64,000 nucleotides of DNA from Lingula anatina (Eukaryota; Brachiopoda; Lingulata; Lingulida; Lingulidae): NCBI RefSeq assembly GCF_001039355.2, contig NW_019775506.1, positions 252,995-316,994 of the forward strand. Direction: 5' to 3'. Below, piece after piece: positions 51,001-63,844 of the stretch. Each line of letters starts with the position of its first letter. The first letter of the stretch is position 1. A model generated the notes under the pieces. The model was not told where the DNA came from. It saw only the letters and a program-made list of their open reading frames with translations, and did no database searches. Position numbers and translations under genes: made by a program.

Positions 51001-53590
51001 TATTTAAATGAATTGAACCTACCACGGTTCGATTGATATTTTGTGTGCCAGATCTACGCTTCAGAATCTTCTGCATTTTATTTCAGTTAGTTAAATAATT
51101 TAATTGTTTAATAATACTATAAAACAAATGAATGAGGTTACAAAAAAGTGTAAACGTCGATTGATTTACATGTAGACGTTCTTCAATATTGATACGGATA
51201 TTTAAAAGTACTCGTATCTGCAAACAATTTTCCAATCAGATTATAATCCACGTTTAATTTCTTTTTTTTTTATTTCATGTACGAATGAAGGTTTAATCCC
51301 ATCGATTACATTCATATTATTCTGATTGAATGTAAATCCCCTATCTCTTTCATTAGAGTATTTATTTATCACACGGTTTATTTAACTGAATTACATAACA
51401 AACAATTTAAAAAGAGTTTGTAACTATATCCAACAAATCATTATCAGATAACATAGAATTATTTCTCGATGAAGAAAACATTAATGACGCTCGTAGAATA
51501 ATTTGATTGTAAAAGAAAACTTTTCCCAGAGAACAGCCAAGCGATTTTCCTGAGAAGCAACCCTTAAGGATATTTTAATCCCGCCACGAAGGCGCGTACA
51601 CTACAATTAACGTGACTTTGCCAGATTAGATAACTATCCAAAAAGTCGTAAACGCACGCAGGGCACGTCTTGAACGCTAAAACTTTAAATGGATATGACA
51701 GTAATAATGCTAGAATCATTTTGTATGACCCACATATATTGCTAATTATATTTCCTTCGCACAATTGAGTGGCCTAACGCGTGTTAGTATTGGCTTACGC
51801 TTGACCAACTACGAATTGTACAAATTAAAGAGAATTCAAATATCTTTTTACTTGATTCCTCCAGCGTAGATGTCTTAACTAATGTTCATCAAAATGTTCA
51901 ATCGCAGTCATAATCGCTACAATTACAACCATGACGCGTGCGCAGCGCGAGGCCCACACGTTTTCTGATACTTGATTCTTTATTAGTCCATTGCGTCTCT
52001 TAATACAATAATTATTTACGGCCAGTTTAAACGCACGTGCCACGTGGTGCAGCGCATGCAGTAGCGTGTGTCGGGTTTGTCTTCCCTTAATTTATCAGTC
52101 TGAACAAATGTCTTCGACTAGAGTACTCCATATTAGTTGAATAGCGTACTTTCTGACGCAAATCGCTCTTACAATAATGGGGACCTCGTGCGTTTGAAAT
52201 AATGATTATTGTTTTTATTAGTGGAAGTGTGTTTTCTTAGTTATTACTGGGGATTCATGTCTTGATTAAACACGTGTCCAAATATAAATATATGTATGTT
52301 GAGAAAAGAATGTTTAAAATTCTATATACATTTTTATTAGCAGAAAACGAGTTCTACATTAATCATATCACATTATTTCGTATCAAACATATATATTTAT
52401 AAATGTATATATGTATGCGTGTTTCATGCACTTCTTTCCTCTTTTCAACATAAATGATTTATTTACGTCAAGGGGTTTTATCAGTCGGCATGGACCAAGC
52501 TCTGGAACAAATGATAGATCTTTTATTGACAGTAACAGCGTCGTTATAACTACGACATAAAACCGTTCGGAGATCCATAATCATCAAAAAGGGGTGAAAA
52601 CACATAAAAGTGGCTCCAGTAATTTCATCCAGATGTAACATACTCTAATGGCAGCCCTGCTGTATATTTCATATGTCTATTTCTCGCTTATGGTCGAACC
52701 ATTCTGCATTTGCCCATGCATCCTCATGCGTGCACAGTAAACACAGCCATATCTGTACGGAGGAAGATGTCGATGCTAATCTAATAGAGATGATGAATAA
52801 AAGGCAGGCTAATCCTCGCAGGGATCAGACCTTTTCCTGATTAACTTTTTTTTAGCTAATGTATCCGATGTATACTTTTGGTGGAATTTCTCAAATGAAA
52901 AAAGAATGAAGGAAGGTGCCACGTTTGTGCTGGGCGTTTATTTCTCTTGACGCAACGATTAGAATTTACCCACGTCTTCTTCATCTTATCCGATATCTCT
53001 GTTAAATGAAACAGGGAATGCATATTATTTATTTTTAAGTGTAATCATTGTGGTTTTGTTATTCCAATTACTTTCCAATTTCCAGAAAAAATAATAACAC
53101 TAACAACACAACTGCATTACTGATGATGAAATATTGAAAGCTGCTCCCCTATTCTTCGTTTTTTTCCCCTTTTTATCATTCCAGGTGTAACACTGCTTAC
53201 ACTGTTTGCGCCCCCAGTGGCACCCACTGCGTTAGGACTCCAAAAGAGTTTGTCACTTGACTTAAATCAAAACAATATTTGTTCCTCCTCCCCTCTGAGG
53301 AGACTTCCAACCCCCATCCCCCCTTTCGAAAATGATGATCGCAACAGCCGAGAGTTCTTAAAAGGCATCCCGTAAGAGAATTTGACCAGGATTGTCATAG
53401 ATCAATAGCTGATGTACAGGGATTTACTTATATATCCCCGCTATCTCTAGACTTGTAACACATCCGTAATTACAGTTTTGATGTAGAGAAATTTACCAAA
53501 ACTGATCCCCATCAAGCAGTGGCGATCAGTCGTACAAGTCCTCTGGGGGATACATTCAATTCCAGCTAAGTGTTCTTTTGTCACATGATG
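46278..53590. other. Intergenic between divergent subtilase and Phox2 genes; repeats only
   Basis: No gene recognised. Contains (AAT)n at 48023-48070, a 30-bp word duplicated at 50031-50060 and 50072-50101, and a GC-richer patch with clustered CpG and E-box-like words around 51930-52080 (ACGCGTGCGCAGCGCG, CACGTGCCACGTGG). The largest ORFs (about 100 codons at 48916-49215 and 49786-50079) have no protein-like features. As the upstream side of a developmental regulator, it may hold enhancers. Confidence 0.5.
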
Positions 53591-53639
53591 ACGCTTTAAT
53601 TTGCGCATTGCTGTTCAGTTAAAACGTTGCACTCTCCAA

Positions 53640-54090
53640 TCGATGTAGCTAGCACAGATGAGCAACGGTTGCCAATCGTTCCCGGTTCGCAAATTCAATT
53701 TGCCATGATCTGTAATTACTCAGTAACCCGCGAGCTCAGACAAAACGTTGGAATCGGGGGATAACCAATCCCCAGGACGCGCCATTTGATTAATTAATCC
53801 TGATCGAGCTTCGGGCGATGTGGAAAAATGGCGATTTTTCAAACGTGCCAAAACTGCGCTATTGTGTGCAGATAATACAATTAAGTGCCTCATGAATAAT
53901 TATCGGGGAAATTATTACCAATCGCAACAATTCCGAAAAGTTGAGAAGTTAAAGAAAAGCAAGACTCTATGGCGTTGTGATTCCACTCGTTCGTTTTGCG
54001 CATATGCGGTAGTAAGGAGACGCTCCAGCTTCTGCGTCCATAACGTTTGGTAAAATCCCCACCGCTTCTCTTCTCATATATCAGAGTATT
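53640..54090 (+). promoter_or_regulatory. Candidate proximal regulatory region of the Phox2 gene
   Basis: Less AT-rich than the surroundings and rich in homeodomain-type sites: GATTAATTAATCC at 53788-53800 (a palindromic pair of TAAT cores with TAATCC), and further ATTA words at about 53893-53920. Position just upstream of the TATA box makes a regulatory role likely, but this is inference. Confidence 0.4.
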
Positions 54091-54096
54091 TATAAA
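54091..54096 (+). promoter_or_regulatory. TATA box of the Phox2 gene
   Basis: TATAAA 101 bases before the ATG at 54197; initiation near 54120 is expected. Confidence 0.55.
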
Positions 54097-54196
54097 GAGC
54101 GACTTGGCTACCGCGGGCGTGGTGGTCGTGGTAGAGACTCATCCTCTTAGATACTAAACAGGTATACACTACGGCTTCAAGCTGTATCATTCAGGC

Positions 54197-55846
54197 ATGG
54201 ATTACCCTTATCTCAACCAGACGGGTTTTGACACAAGTTGTTCGATCCCCGGAATGGAACCTTCCCTGGCAAATTGCAACCTGTCTGCGTCGCCGTACGG
54301 GGACCTGGGCGCGTGTGCGGGACAGGTGTCCCAAGCCTACCGATACAACCCGGTGAGGAGTCCGTTCTCCAGTACGCCGACGACGATGATCAGCGGTCCC
54401 GGTAGCTGTGGTATGATGCCTCCTAGACCCAGAGAACACCCTAGTCCAAATGTTTTCTCTCCTGGTAAGCAAACTCAGTTTTCCGACCATTTAAAGCCAT
54501 AAATCAGTAAATTTACGGGTAAAATAAGATTTGGTCGGGGGAAATTGTTTTAGCATTTGTTAACTCGGTTAATCCTGACTACGTAAAAGCCATTATGAGT
54601 TGGAATTTGATTACCCAACGTTTGGGCAGGCCTTTGCATAATTTTTCAACTGAGCTGAAACTGGTCTATATTTATCGAAGTGTCCAAACTTGATAAAAAC
54701 TGTTGAAATTTTGTGGGAATGAAATCAAAGGCGCTTTAATGTCGTTTTCTCTCAGAATAAATTCTAGCTCATGGGCGGTAAATTTATCGGTTTGTTGCTT
54801 TATTGTTTTAGCCTAATATGATTTACTTGGGTGAAATCGAACTTAACATTGATGAGCATTCTTAACATGGTAAAGGGAATATCGCGCAGTCCGTCAATTG
54901 AATCAGAAAGCTCCCGCGTTTAGCAGTATGTAGACACACCAAAATTCAGTTAGCTACCCTGATATTTGTTCTAGTCACGACTTTACTTAATTTCATACGA
55001 ATATCATAAGAATAAAAGAATTTGCGAAGCGTTTATTCAATTTCCCATAGATTCTGCCTCTTTGGTTCTGTCGTTTTTCGTTTGAGTTTTATTCGGTGTG
55101 ACTGCATATGATAATATTAGTTGGCTTGGATAGAGCGGGATGTATTCTTTTGTGATGGATTGAATAATTATTGAATGTGATTGCCTTCTGATAGGGGAAC
55201 AATATGATAACGGTGAAATAGATCCAACAAATCTGCGAACTGATTTAAGGCATCTAACCGATGTTATTTATTTCTATCTTGATTTTTTCATTTTTTGATT
55301 TTATCGGATTTTGACAGAATTGTATTAATTTGATAAAAAAGTAAAAAAAAAAAATCGGAACTGGTTGGTTATTTCATAACATCAAAAAAGTAGCTTTATG
55401 TTATATAGGTTAGTAGTGTTCAGTAAATTAAAGCTTAATGTATTTTAATACATTACAAAATCTTTGTTTGATTTCACTTATATAAATTCTTATTATTTCT
55501 GAAATGGGCAGCATATAAATTTGAGAAGTTTTATTTTCATTTACTGGTGATCATGGGAAAGTACGACAGTGTGATATACATGTAGTCATGAACCACTAGC
55601 TTTACTGATGAAACATAAAATCAATTACACACAAAAATTTTCATAGTGAGACAATCGCAAAAAGAAATTCGTACCTACAATTAGATTCAAATTCAAAATG
55701 ATAATATTCGAATATTCAAATAGCCAATGAATCAAATTGCCAATCTGAGCTGATTATTGTAAACAATTTTCATGTTTCAAATTCAAAGTAAATTTTATGA
55801 GATATACAATCCATATAACAGATATCCATTTTCTCATTTCCACAAA

Positions 55847-55897
<51 letters not shown>

Positions 55898-58800
55898 CTT
55901 GCATGCGGAAATATCATTTCTATCCATAATTTGTCTAAACTGTAGGGTTACTCTGCACACAATATAATAAGTAATTTTTCATATGGATTATTATTCCGTT
56001 AAATATTGTAAATAAAATAGTATATTATAAAAATCTGCCATGCTCCTCGAGTGAAATTTCAGTAGCATTTGTTTCTTGAAGGAGAGCAGTGTCGTCCTTT
56101 GATGAGTTTTATCGTAAAATGTAACGTAAGCCCCTGCCTACAGATTCAAGACTTTCCGAATCGACAGGTGGTCAAACCGGCAAGATAAATGGAGTAGATA
56201 TATATCAGAGATATCATCATCGATGTTCGAAATTTCATGTGATTAATCACTCTGTTGCCCATAAAGACAACTTATGGGGCAGAAAATCATTATCGGTTCT
56301 AAAAAAATGGGCAGTCTCTTAATTAACAAATATCATAAAATGAAAAAAGGGGGTAATAATTACTGAGTACCTGCATTATGACTGTAGCGAATGTCACCGG
56401 GGTTTTAAATTTTGTCTTTAGACTGGTATTTTTCTTGTGGAAGCGCCAAAAGGCGAGGATGGCAACTGATCATTAGCTGGCAATTATTGAACAAATAGAT
56501 GTGAATACAAAAAGTGTGGAACATTTTTGATCGAACAGAATTTATACTTGTCACTCGTTATTTCAGATTCGTCATATATCATTATTATTTATTATAAATG
56601 TTTTATTGTAATCAATATTGTGATAAATAAGAATATATACCTATGTTTACTTGTCGCGTGAGATGGAAATGATATATGGAGACGTGTTCTTTACATGACG
56701 AAATTAGGTAAAAAAAAAAAAGCGAAAAGCATTTTTGATAAATAATACAAATTGATCAAATACTTCAATTTACTGATTAATTAAGAACGATCCAACTTAT
56801 ATTTCTCATTTACTGCTACAGGATGATTAATACTATTCAATCATTTTTACAAATATCATTTCCTGTTTCCTTGTGGTTTACGATTTTATGAAGACAAAAT
56901 ACTTATCTATGAACCTACATATCATTCAGATATTTCGTAAAAAATCGTCGGTTTTAAAAATTAATCATAATTTTAGATGATATGTATCATAATATGAACA
57001 AATAATATCATTTACACGTAATCACTTTTCTTATCTAATATTGACTCACTTAATTCAAATATTATTTATTATGACAAAGTAATCGTACATGTGGCTCGGG
57101 AAAATTTTTAGCCTCTTTGACAAGCTTTTAAAGTACATAAGAATATTCGGTTCGCGATTTTTAAAATTCTTTATAATAGCCAGGTCACATATAAAAATCT
57201 TTACTAAAACCAGAACAAAATACAGACAGATCTCAGCCAGCAGGACCTCCACAGTGAAGTGCTTGCTGATGAGTTAGTCTGCCGACTTGAAAATGAGAAT
57301 CGACTTGCGATAAAGAAATTAAATTCACCACTTCAAACGCGCTCTGCTTAGTATTCGCTTCTCGTTGAATTAATCTGAATGATTATTCTTGATATCAACA
57401 AGATTAAACAAGGCCCGCGTGCTTAAGGTTGAGCCGAGTCTCTTCAAAGTCCCAGCAAAGACACCAGATTGCGAAGCAATTGTCTTGAAAACGGCCATTT
57501 GCGGAACAAAAAGCCTGCGATATTTATGTCGTGTAATTGGAGGGATGCGCAAAGTTACAACCATCTGGGCATTTCAGCCTCATTATGCTTGGTCGCATTC
57601 AGAAGTGGTGTTAATTACACCGGGACCCAGGTATTAAATGATTATTGTCGGGATTAATCTCGGCTCTATGGCGTTGCCCCACCTGTTAGGAGGTTAGTGT
57701 CCGGGTCTCGAATGCAGTGAGGCATTTAAGCGATTTTTAGTTAAGACATTTCAATGAATTTTACCCCTCTTGATGAGTATTGTCCCTGTATTGTAGCCGT
57801 CGGGGTGGTGTTATAGGCAGCAGACAGTGAAGTAGGCCAGTAACGAGTGTACTTGTCGAGTCCTCTCCCTCCAGGCTACAAATATGGCAGTGTTTGCCCA
57901 ACTCGGAGCTCGTGGTTTGGTGACATCTACTTAAGGGGGATTAGGTTTTTGTGGCACGCGCCGCCTGTCAGTCACGAACGCGCGACCTTTAACCATAAAA
58001 CAAACAACTTGGACATTTTGATTGTAGAAATGCTCTCTGAGTGGAGCAGATATTTCTGTTACTTTTTCCTCTTCTCTTAAAGTTTATTTGAAAATATCAT
58101 TTCCATTTAATGCATACTCGAATTTTAAACAGCACATTAACTTATCCGATTGTATCAGTGTCTTATCTACGTAACAAAAAAAAAAAAAAAAAAAAAAAAA
58201 GAAAATCAATTATTTCTTTCCTTAATGTAGCTGATATTCGATGATCTCTTGCAGATGGCCCATAGAGACCGACTAATGCACCGCTAATATATATGAAATG
58301 AATTGTAGTGTATCAGATGAAAAAGTNATTTAATGCAACCCCAATTTTAAAAAGCAAATTAACTTAACCGATTTTATCAGTCTTTTATCTACGTAAAAAA
58401 AAAAAAAAAAAAAAAAAAAAAAGAAAATCAATTATTTCTTTCCTTAATGTAGCTGATATTCGATGATCTCTTGCAGATGGCCCATAGAGACCGACTAATG
58501 CACCGCTAATATATATGAAATGAATTGTAGTGTATCAGATGAAAAAGTTTTCATTGTCAGATAAAGAACATCAGTGATAAAATTACAAGGTCGTTAGCGG
58601 GACTAAATTGGCACACAAAACCTAAAGAAATTTAACCTTGTATGAAATGTGATACAGAGCTCAGTAAGAAATACGGGACAAAATTTACTAACGGTCCCTT
58701 TCATTTAAAAACTATACGATTCCGCAACACTTTTACTCTATTTTTTTTTAGCTAATTTTAGAGGCCTGTGCTTAAACTTATTATTCTATCATATCATTAT

Positions 58801-61800
58801 AATTACTTGTCGCTGAATTTATGTAATGTTTCGTTTATCCCAAACGTGTCCGCCTTAAAACTGTGCTAGAACTAAATATCGCAGGCTTAGCGTCGAATGT
58901 CCATTAACATATATTTGTGAATGTTTTAGTTAATGCAATTATCTATGTCAAAAAAGGGAACTATTCACAGTTGTCTGTATCACTTTAATTTTTATTTTTT
59001 TTGCTGATATAATTGTTCCTACTCACTCGTCTTTGCTTTCGGTAAATCGTTTTGCTTTAGTTTTGCTTTTTAGTCTTTCATATGATAAATATTTTGTTAT
59101 TGTTAAGAGACAACAAAATTTTAACTTCACATTAAAAAACGGCACCTGCATCTGTTATCAGCTGCTTTTATATACTATCTGCAAGGACAAGGGGTGGTCT
59201 CCTTTGAATATATTAAATGTCTTGATTACCAAGCAGATTTTTTTTGTTCAGCAAAGGACTCACCAGTGTTTTCTTCTTTCATACAATTCGAAATAACCAG
59301 GTATTTTTCTCTGGATCAGAATCACAAAATGATAACGTGAACCCTAATTATAAACCGAGGGCAAATACATGTATAACAGAAAGAAGTCATCCCGTGATAC
59401 ATGTAGTTAAAATAATAATCACTTTAACCAATTTTGCCGAACTTCATGACGCAGCCACCTCATCAAAACTGTGATTCAGTGTATGTTTGCAGATATCACT
59501 CTTGTCCTATGAAAATATAGACTCTCTGTACTGAGCGCTAACCGTCTGAAGTAGACAGGTGCATTTTGATCGATAACCCTGCGTCAACGATCCTTCACTC
59601 TATTTCTCGAGCACAAAAGCACGTAGGGGGTTAAATATCAGTTCAGTCCCCTATCGTTCACCTAGCATGCTTAATGAGAAATTAATAGACCGGGAGAGCT
59701 TTTATATACTGCCTACCACTTCATTGAAAAGTTCATTAAACATACGATCTCTTTATGGCGAATGTTTCGCATAATTTGAGCCAACTGCTCGCTAATAAGA
59801 CCCCTTGGTCAAAATAAACGGAACGAGACTGTGCCTTTTTGAATTTAATGGAAAGATTAAAAATAATGAACTTGATTCCGTACATGTATGTCCGTTCCCC
59901 GTTAGTATAGGTAGTATTAATCAAACCACTACTTTAATTTTTTTTACTTGCTGATATATTTACTTCTTTTCCTATCTGAGTTTCGCTTTTTATAAAACAA
60001 TAGAAAAGCGATTAATTAGCAAAGGCTATCCTCGCAATGAAAAAGGAATGCTTTAAAATTATCTCGAAATGATGCATGAAAAAAAAAGATGTTTACAAGT
60101 CAGTAAACCACATCTGTATAGGTAATAAAATTCTGACATTATATTTCAAACCAAGGAGTTGTTGGAACTCCTTGTTCAAACTTAACCAGATAGGTCCGAT
60201 GAATGCAAACATTGACGTAACAACGGGGGTCGCAGTCGCTCACTGTGTTGGGGATATTATGTCAAAGAGACACAACACAACACGAAGCGAGGACAGCACC
60301 ACCCAGCAGCTGTGAGGGAGATAGTATTACCAAAATACACGGCATATACGGCACCTTTGTCATCAGATTTAATATATGAAAAGACAGAAACAATGTTAAA
60401 TTGACAAAGGAAATAAAGAAACACAAATTTGTTGGCAAATTAGTAAAAAAATACAAAAGAGTGTCAAAATGAAAATGACAAATTGGAATAGTAAAGAACA
60501 ATTCAGTTTTGTTACCTGGTCATACGTACATGTACGTATAGAAATTCAAAATAGTGTTAATATACTACATAAGATAAGAAGAAAATGACCTAAACTGCAG
60601 ACCGGATACTACAGGGTATACTTTAAATTGTGAAAGGAATGCAAAAATACAATGAAAAACACTGTATATCGGAAGAATATAAAAAACTTAGATATACGGA
60701 ACAGTGAATAAAAAAGAATACACCTGCACTGGATACAATAAAAGAGAAATAAATAGAATATAAAACTTCTTATATGCCTTTACATGTACTATCCATAGCC
60801 TTCAATAGATAAATGAGAGAAAACAAAGATACATTTCGAATAAAATATTTGAAAAGGCACACTTGCATCTCTTTGAAATATATAAAGGAGATAACAAAAT
60901 AATTAAAATGCCGTAAAATGAAAAAATAAAAAATTTAAAACAGAAAGAAAAATTTTGAAATACATGATGAAGAGAAAATATATGATTTTTAAAATTAGAT
61001 TTTATAAGGTTTGTCTGAAAACTGTTGCAAGAGCGATTCTTTTTATCTGTAATGGGAAATTCTAATCACTCTCAATATACTGTTCATACAGTTGATATGC
61101 TACGTTATGCAGTAGCAAAACCGGCGAATTAGTTTTTAATGGTTTTCTGCCCACATTCTAAGGTTCTGTTGCCAAGGAACATTCGCATGTCGAAATTTGT
61201 TCTAAATTCCATTAGTATATTCTCTAGATTCTTTTTCGCTGTGTAAACTTAAATATTAACAACTTTGCCTTTTATTTACTTCACTTTTTTTGTCCCAACT
61301 ACATAGTAAAATTACTTGTCCCATGATATTTGCATTAACACATTAACTTTAGGGGGACAACACCAGCATGAAAAAGCATATACAAATGTCGAACGTTTGG
61401 AAATTAGACTTTATTTTGACTTTATTTTGGGTTATCTGCATATCATGAAAAAATAGAACAGCTGATGGCTGGAGGCAGTTCTTGTGAAAAAATCCAATTC
61501 AGCATATCAAGTAGATAAGGTTTCATATCACAAATTTTGCAAACAGTTTTCAAAAATAATATGAATTGAAAGCTGCCCCACCGTCTCGAGGTTTCAGCAA
61601 TAATTTTCCTTGAGTTTAGATTGAAAAAAAAGTATACAAGTGTTTTCAAAACGGAATAAAGCTTTCGGTTAATTTGATAAAACATCTTAATTCAAAATGA
61701 ATGATGGATAACTATGAATGGTTCTTATTAGTACATCAATTTGGATGATGAAATAAGTGTAAGTAAACTGCAGTAAGGGACTGGGTTAGGAGAAAAAGAA

Positions 61801-63201
61801 AGGAATGGTATAGTCGACGGGTCAGTTTAATCTGCCACAGACAAAGAAGACATTTACTATTATGAATCATTGCACTTGAATTCGACATAGTTCTGCACAG
61901 TATTAACCGTAGCAGTTTGTAAGGATTGTCCTGTACGGCACTAAACTAGCGGATTTTTTTATCTCAGAAATTATTAGCACATGTACATCTATTTATTTTT
62001 CTGAACACAGTTATTGACAAGTACTAATTATGAATAGACTCTGTTGGAATGGCTTTCATAATTTCATGAAAAAATCTGGAGCATTATTTTATTAATTCAA
62101 AAATAAGATATAGGCAAAGAGAACGAGTTATTAAGAAACAAAATACTACTGAAATGGATTTTGGTTATACTTTCTGTTTTATAGCAACACTCAGTGTCAA
62201 CTTAGCTGTAATCATTCATATCACCTATTTTTAAGCTTACTTTGCTTAAATTCGTCACCGTTAATCCGACAATGAGCTTCCTCGCGTCTACAAATTTGGT
62301 TTGGTTTGCTGCAAATGAAGTTTGAACGGCATTCTTAAGTCATGTAAAAATTAGCAAGCCCAGACGTTGCATTATTTTGGATACCAATTTTCGCTCCTAT
62401 GCATTTAACCACGCATTCCACATGTCTGCTACCTCCTTATCCAAAGATTATCGCAATATAGAAATATATTCAAGTAGGCTGGGTGTATTCAAGGAATCCA
62501 ACGCACTACTCTTTTGGCCACAAAAAAACCTCTCTAAATTAAAATTTGATCTATTTAAGTTATGTGAACATGTAAGTTTCGCGGTAAAAATGTCCACTTT
62601 CAACCCCCCCCCCCCTTTTCAATTACTGTCTGCATCCCTCAAATATGACTGACAACAATAATCCATAAGACTGTATATTGGAAAAAGCCGAATTGCATAT
62701 GTGTCAGAAAGTGAGGAATTAAGCAGTGGCCTTTGCTTGTGTCAGAGAGTGAAGAATTAACCGGTGGCCTTTGCTAACTGACAGGCATTATGAAAAGATT
62801 AGAAAACTATACTGGATATGGTAAGGTCAATGACTGAAAAGGTTTCACTTTGAAAACATGAAAAAATAAAAGGAAAATCAATGTTTGCTTATCAAAATCA
62901 GGGGAAAAAAAGGAAAATTAATGTTAGAATTGTCTTGAGAGATTTAATACAAAATTACATTTTAAAATGTTTTCTATTAAATAGCAATATCTTAAGGTCG
63001 CCGGCATATTTGAAATAAAAAGTTACTTAGATGAAAAACACCTGTTTATAAACTGTTTGTAAAATGAATTAGAAATGTACACAATGTAGAAATCTTAAAA
63101 TAAAATGTTTCCTCAATTATCAGTGGAAGTGATTTTAGAAAAAACTAAGATAAGCACTTGTTTGGTAAAAATATTACTCTTGAATATATATATATATAGG
63201 G

Positions 63202-63276
<75 letters not shown>

Positions 63277-63733
63277 GAATATTAATATAACAATCAGTTT
63301 TTGACATTTCAATATTAAAACATCTTTTCCCAACTGCACATGGTTTCTAACGCCTCAGCTAACTATAATTTGAGTTGTTACAAATCATAAATACTAGATT
63401 TAGCTCGAGTCCAGAAAATTGAATTTCAGGCTGCTCTTCTATCCATAACCTAAAATTAAATTGAATTTATATCTTTTTTTCTGCGGCATAGGTATGAAGG
63501 AGCCAGGATTCACTCCATCTCTTTTCACAGGCCTTCCGTACAAGATGTATCCCGGCCACTCGCACGAAACGTCCCTCAACCCAGAAAAACGCAAACAGAG
63601 GCGGATACGGACTACTTTCACTAGCGCTCAACTCAAAGAACTGGAGAAGGCCTTCGCCGAGACACATTACCCAGATATTTATACACGAGAAGAAATAGCC
63701 ATGAAGATCGATTTGACAGAAGCGAGAGTTCAG
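54197..63733 (+). CDS. Phox2: Phox2-family paired-like homeobox protein, exons 1 and 2 (3' end outside window)
   Basis: Exon 1 is 54197-54464 (89 codons plus one base, donor CTG|GTAAGC). Exon 2 is 63492-63733 (acceptor GCGGCATAG, donor CAG|GTTAGA). Phases agree (1 then 0) and give residues 1-170. The N-terminus [11 protein letters not shown] and [12 protein letters not shown] resembles the vertebrate Phox2a/Phox2b N-terminus (MEYSYLN, YNPIRTTF). Homeodomain residues 1-46 (protein 125-170) include [31 protein letters not shown] and [10 protein letters not shown], the Phox2 signature. The intron after position 46 is the usual one for paired-class genes. The remaining recognition-helix part (VWFQNRR) and the C-terminus are not in the window. 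Phox2 proteins are nuclear DNA-binding activators that specify visceral and noradrenergic or cholinergic neurons in vertebrates; a neuronal role here is inferred. Confidence 0.95.
55843..55896. repeat. (AAAT)n microsatellite
   Basis: Pure AAAT repeat in Phox2 intron 1. Confidence 0.95.
57340..57700 (+). promoter_or_regulatory. Candidate intronic enhancer of Phox2
   Basis: A GC-richer island in an AT-rich intron, with clustered factor-type sites: E-boxes CATCTG (57562-57567) and CACCTG (57680-57685), GGTGTTAATTACACC (57607-57621; TAAT core between inverted GGTGT arms), GGATTAATC (57651-57659, Otx or bicoid type), and GAATTAATC near 57367. ORFs on both strands have no protein resemblance, so the composition is not explained by coding. 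Function is inference. Confidence 0.4.
58105..58548 (+). repeat. 224-bp direct duplication with poly-A tract and an N at the join
   Basis: Copy 1 is 58105-58327, N is at 58328, copy 2 is 58329-58548. The first ~70 bases differ at many positions, then follow A runs of about 26-28 and a ~140-base stretch that looks identical (GAAAATCAATTATTTC to GATGAAAAAGT). Confidence 0.9.
62701..62776 (+). repeat. 38-bp tandem duplication
   Basis: 62701-62738 and 62739-62776 share GTGTCAGA(A/G)AGTGA(G/A)GAATTAA and GTGGCCTTTGCT. Confidence 0.8.
63185..63272. repeat. (TA)n microsatellite
   Basis: Long TA run with one GGGCC interruption near 63199-63203, about 220 bases before Phox2 exon 2. Confidence 0.95.
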
Positions 63734-63789
63734 GTTAGAATGATATGCCAGGATGTGAATGAGTGAGAAAGTAATAGAGGGAAGATTCA

Positions 63790-63844
<55 letters not shown>

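Larger units (their letters stand above)
54465..63491 (+). other. Phox2 intron 1 (9.0 kb)
   Basis: Phase 1 intron. AT-rich apart from a GC-richer block at about 57340-57700. Holds (AAAT)n at 55843-55896, the duplicated poly-A-containing unit at 58105-58548, a 38-bp tandem duplication at 62701-62776 and a long (TA)n at 63185-63272. No exon of another gene recognised. Confidence 0.8.

Noticed and set aside
63145-63339. ORF consisting of Tyr-Ile repeats (also 646-840)
   Set aside because: Translation of (TA)n microsatellites.
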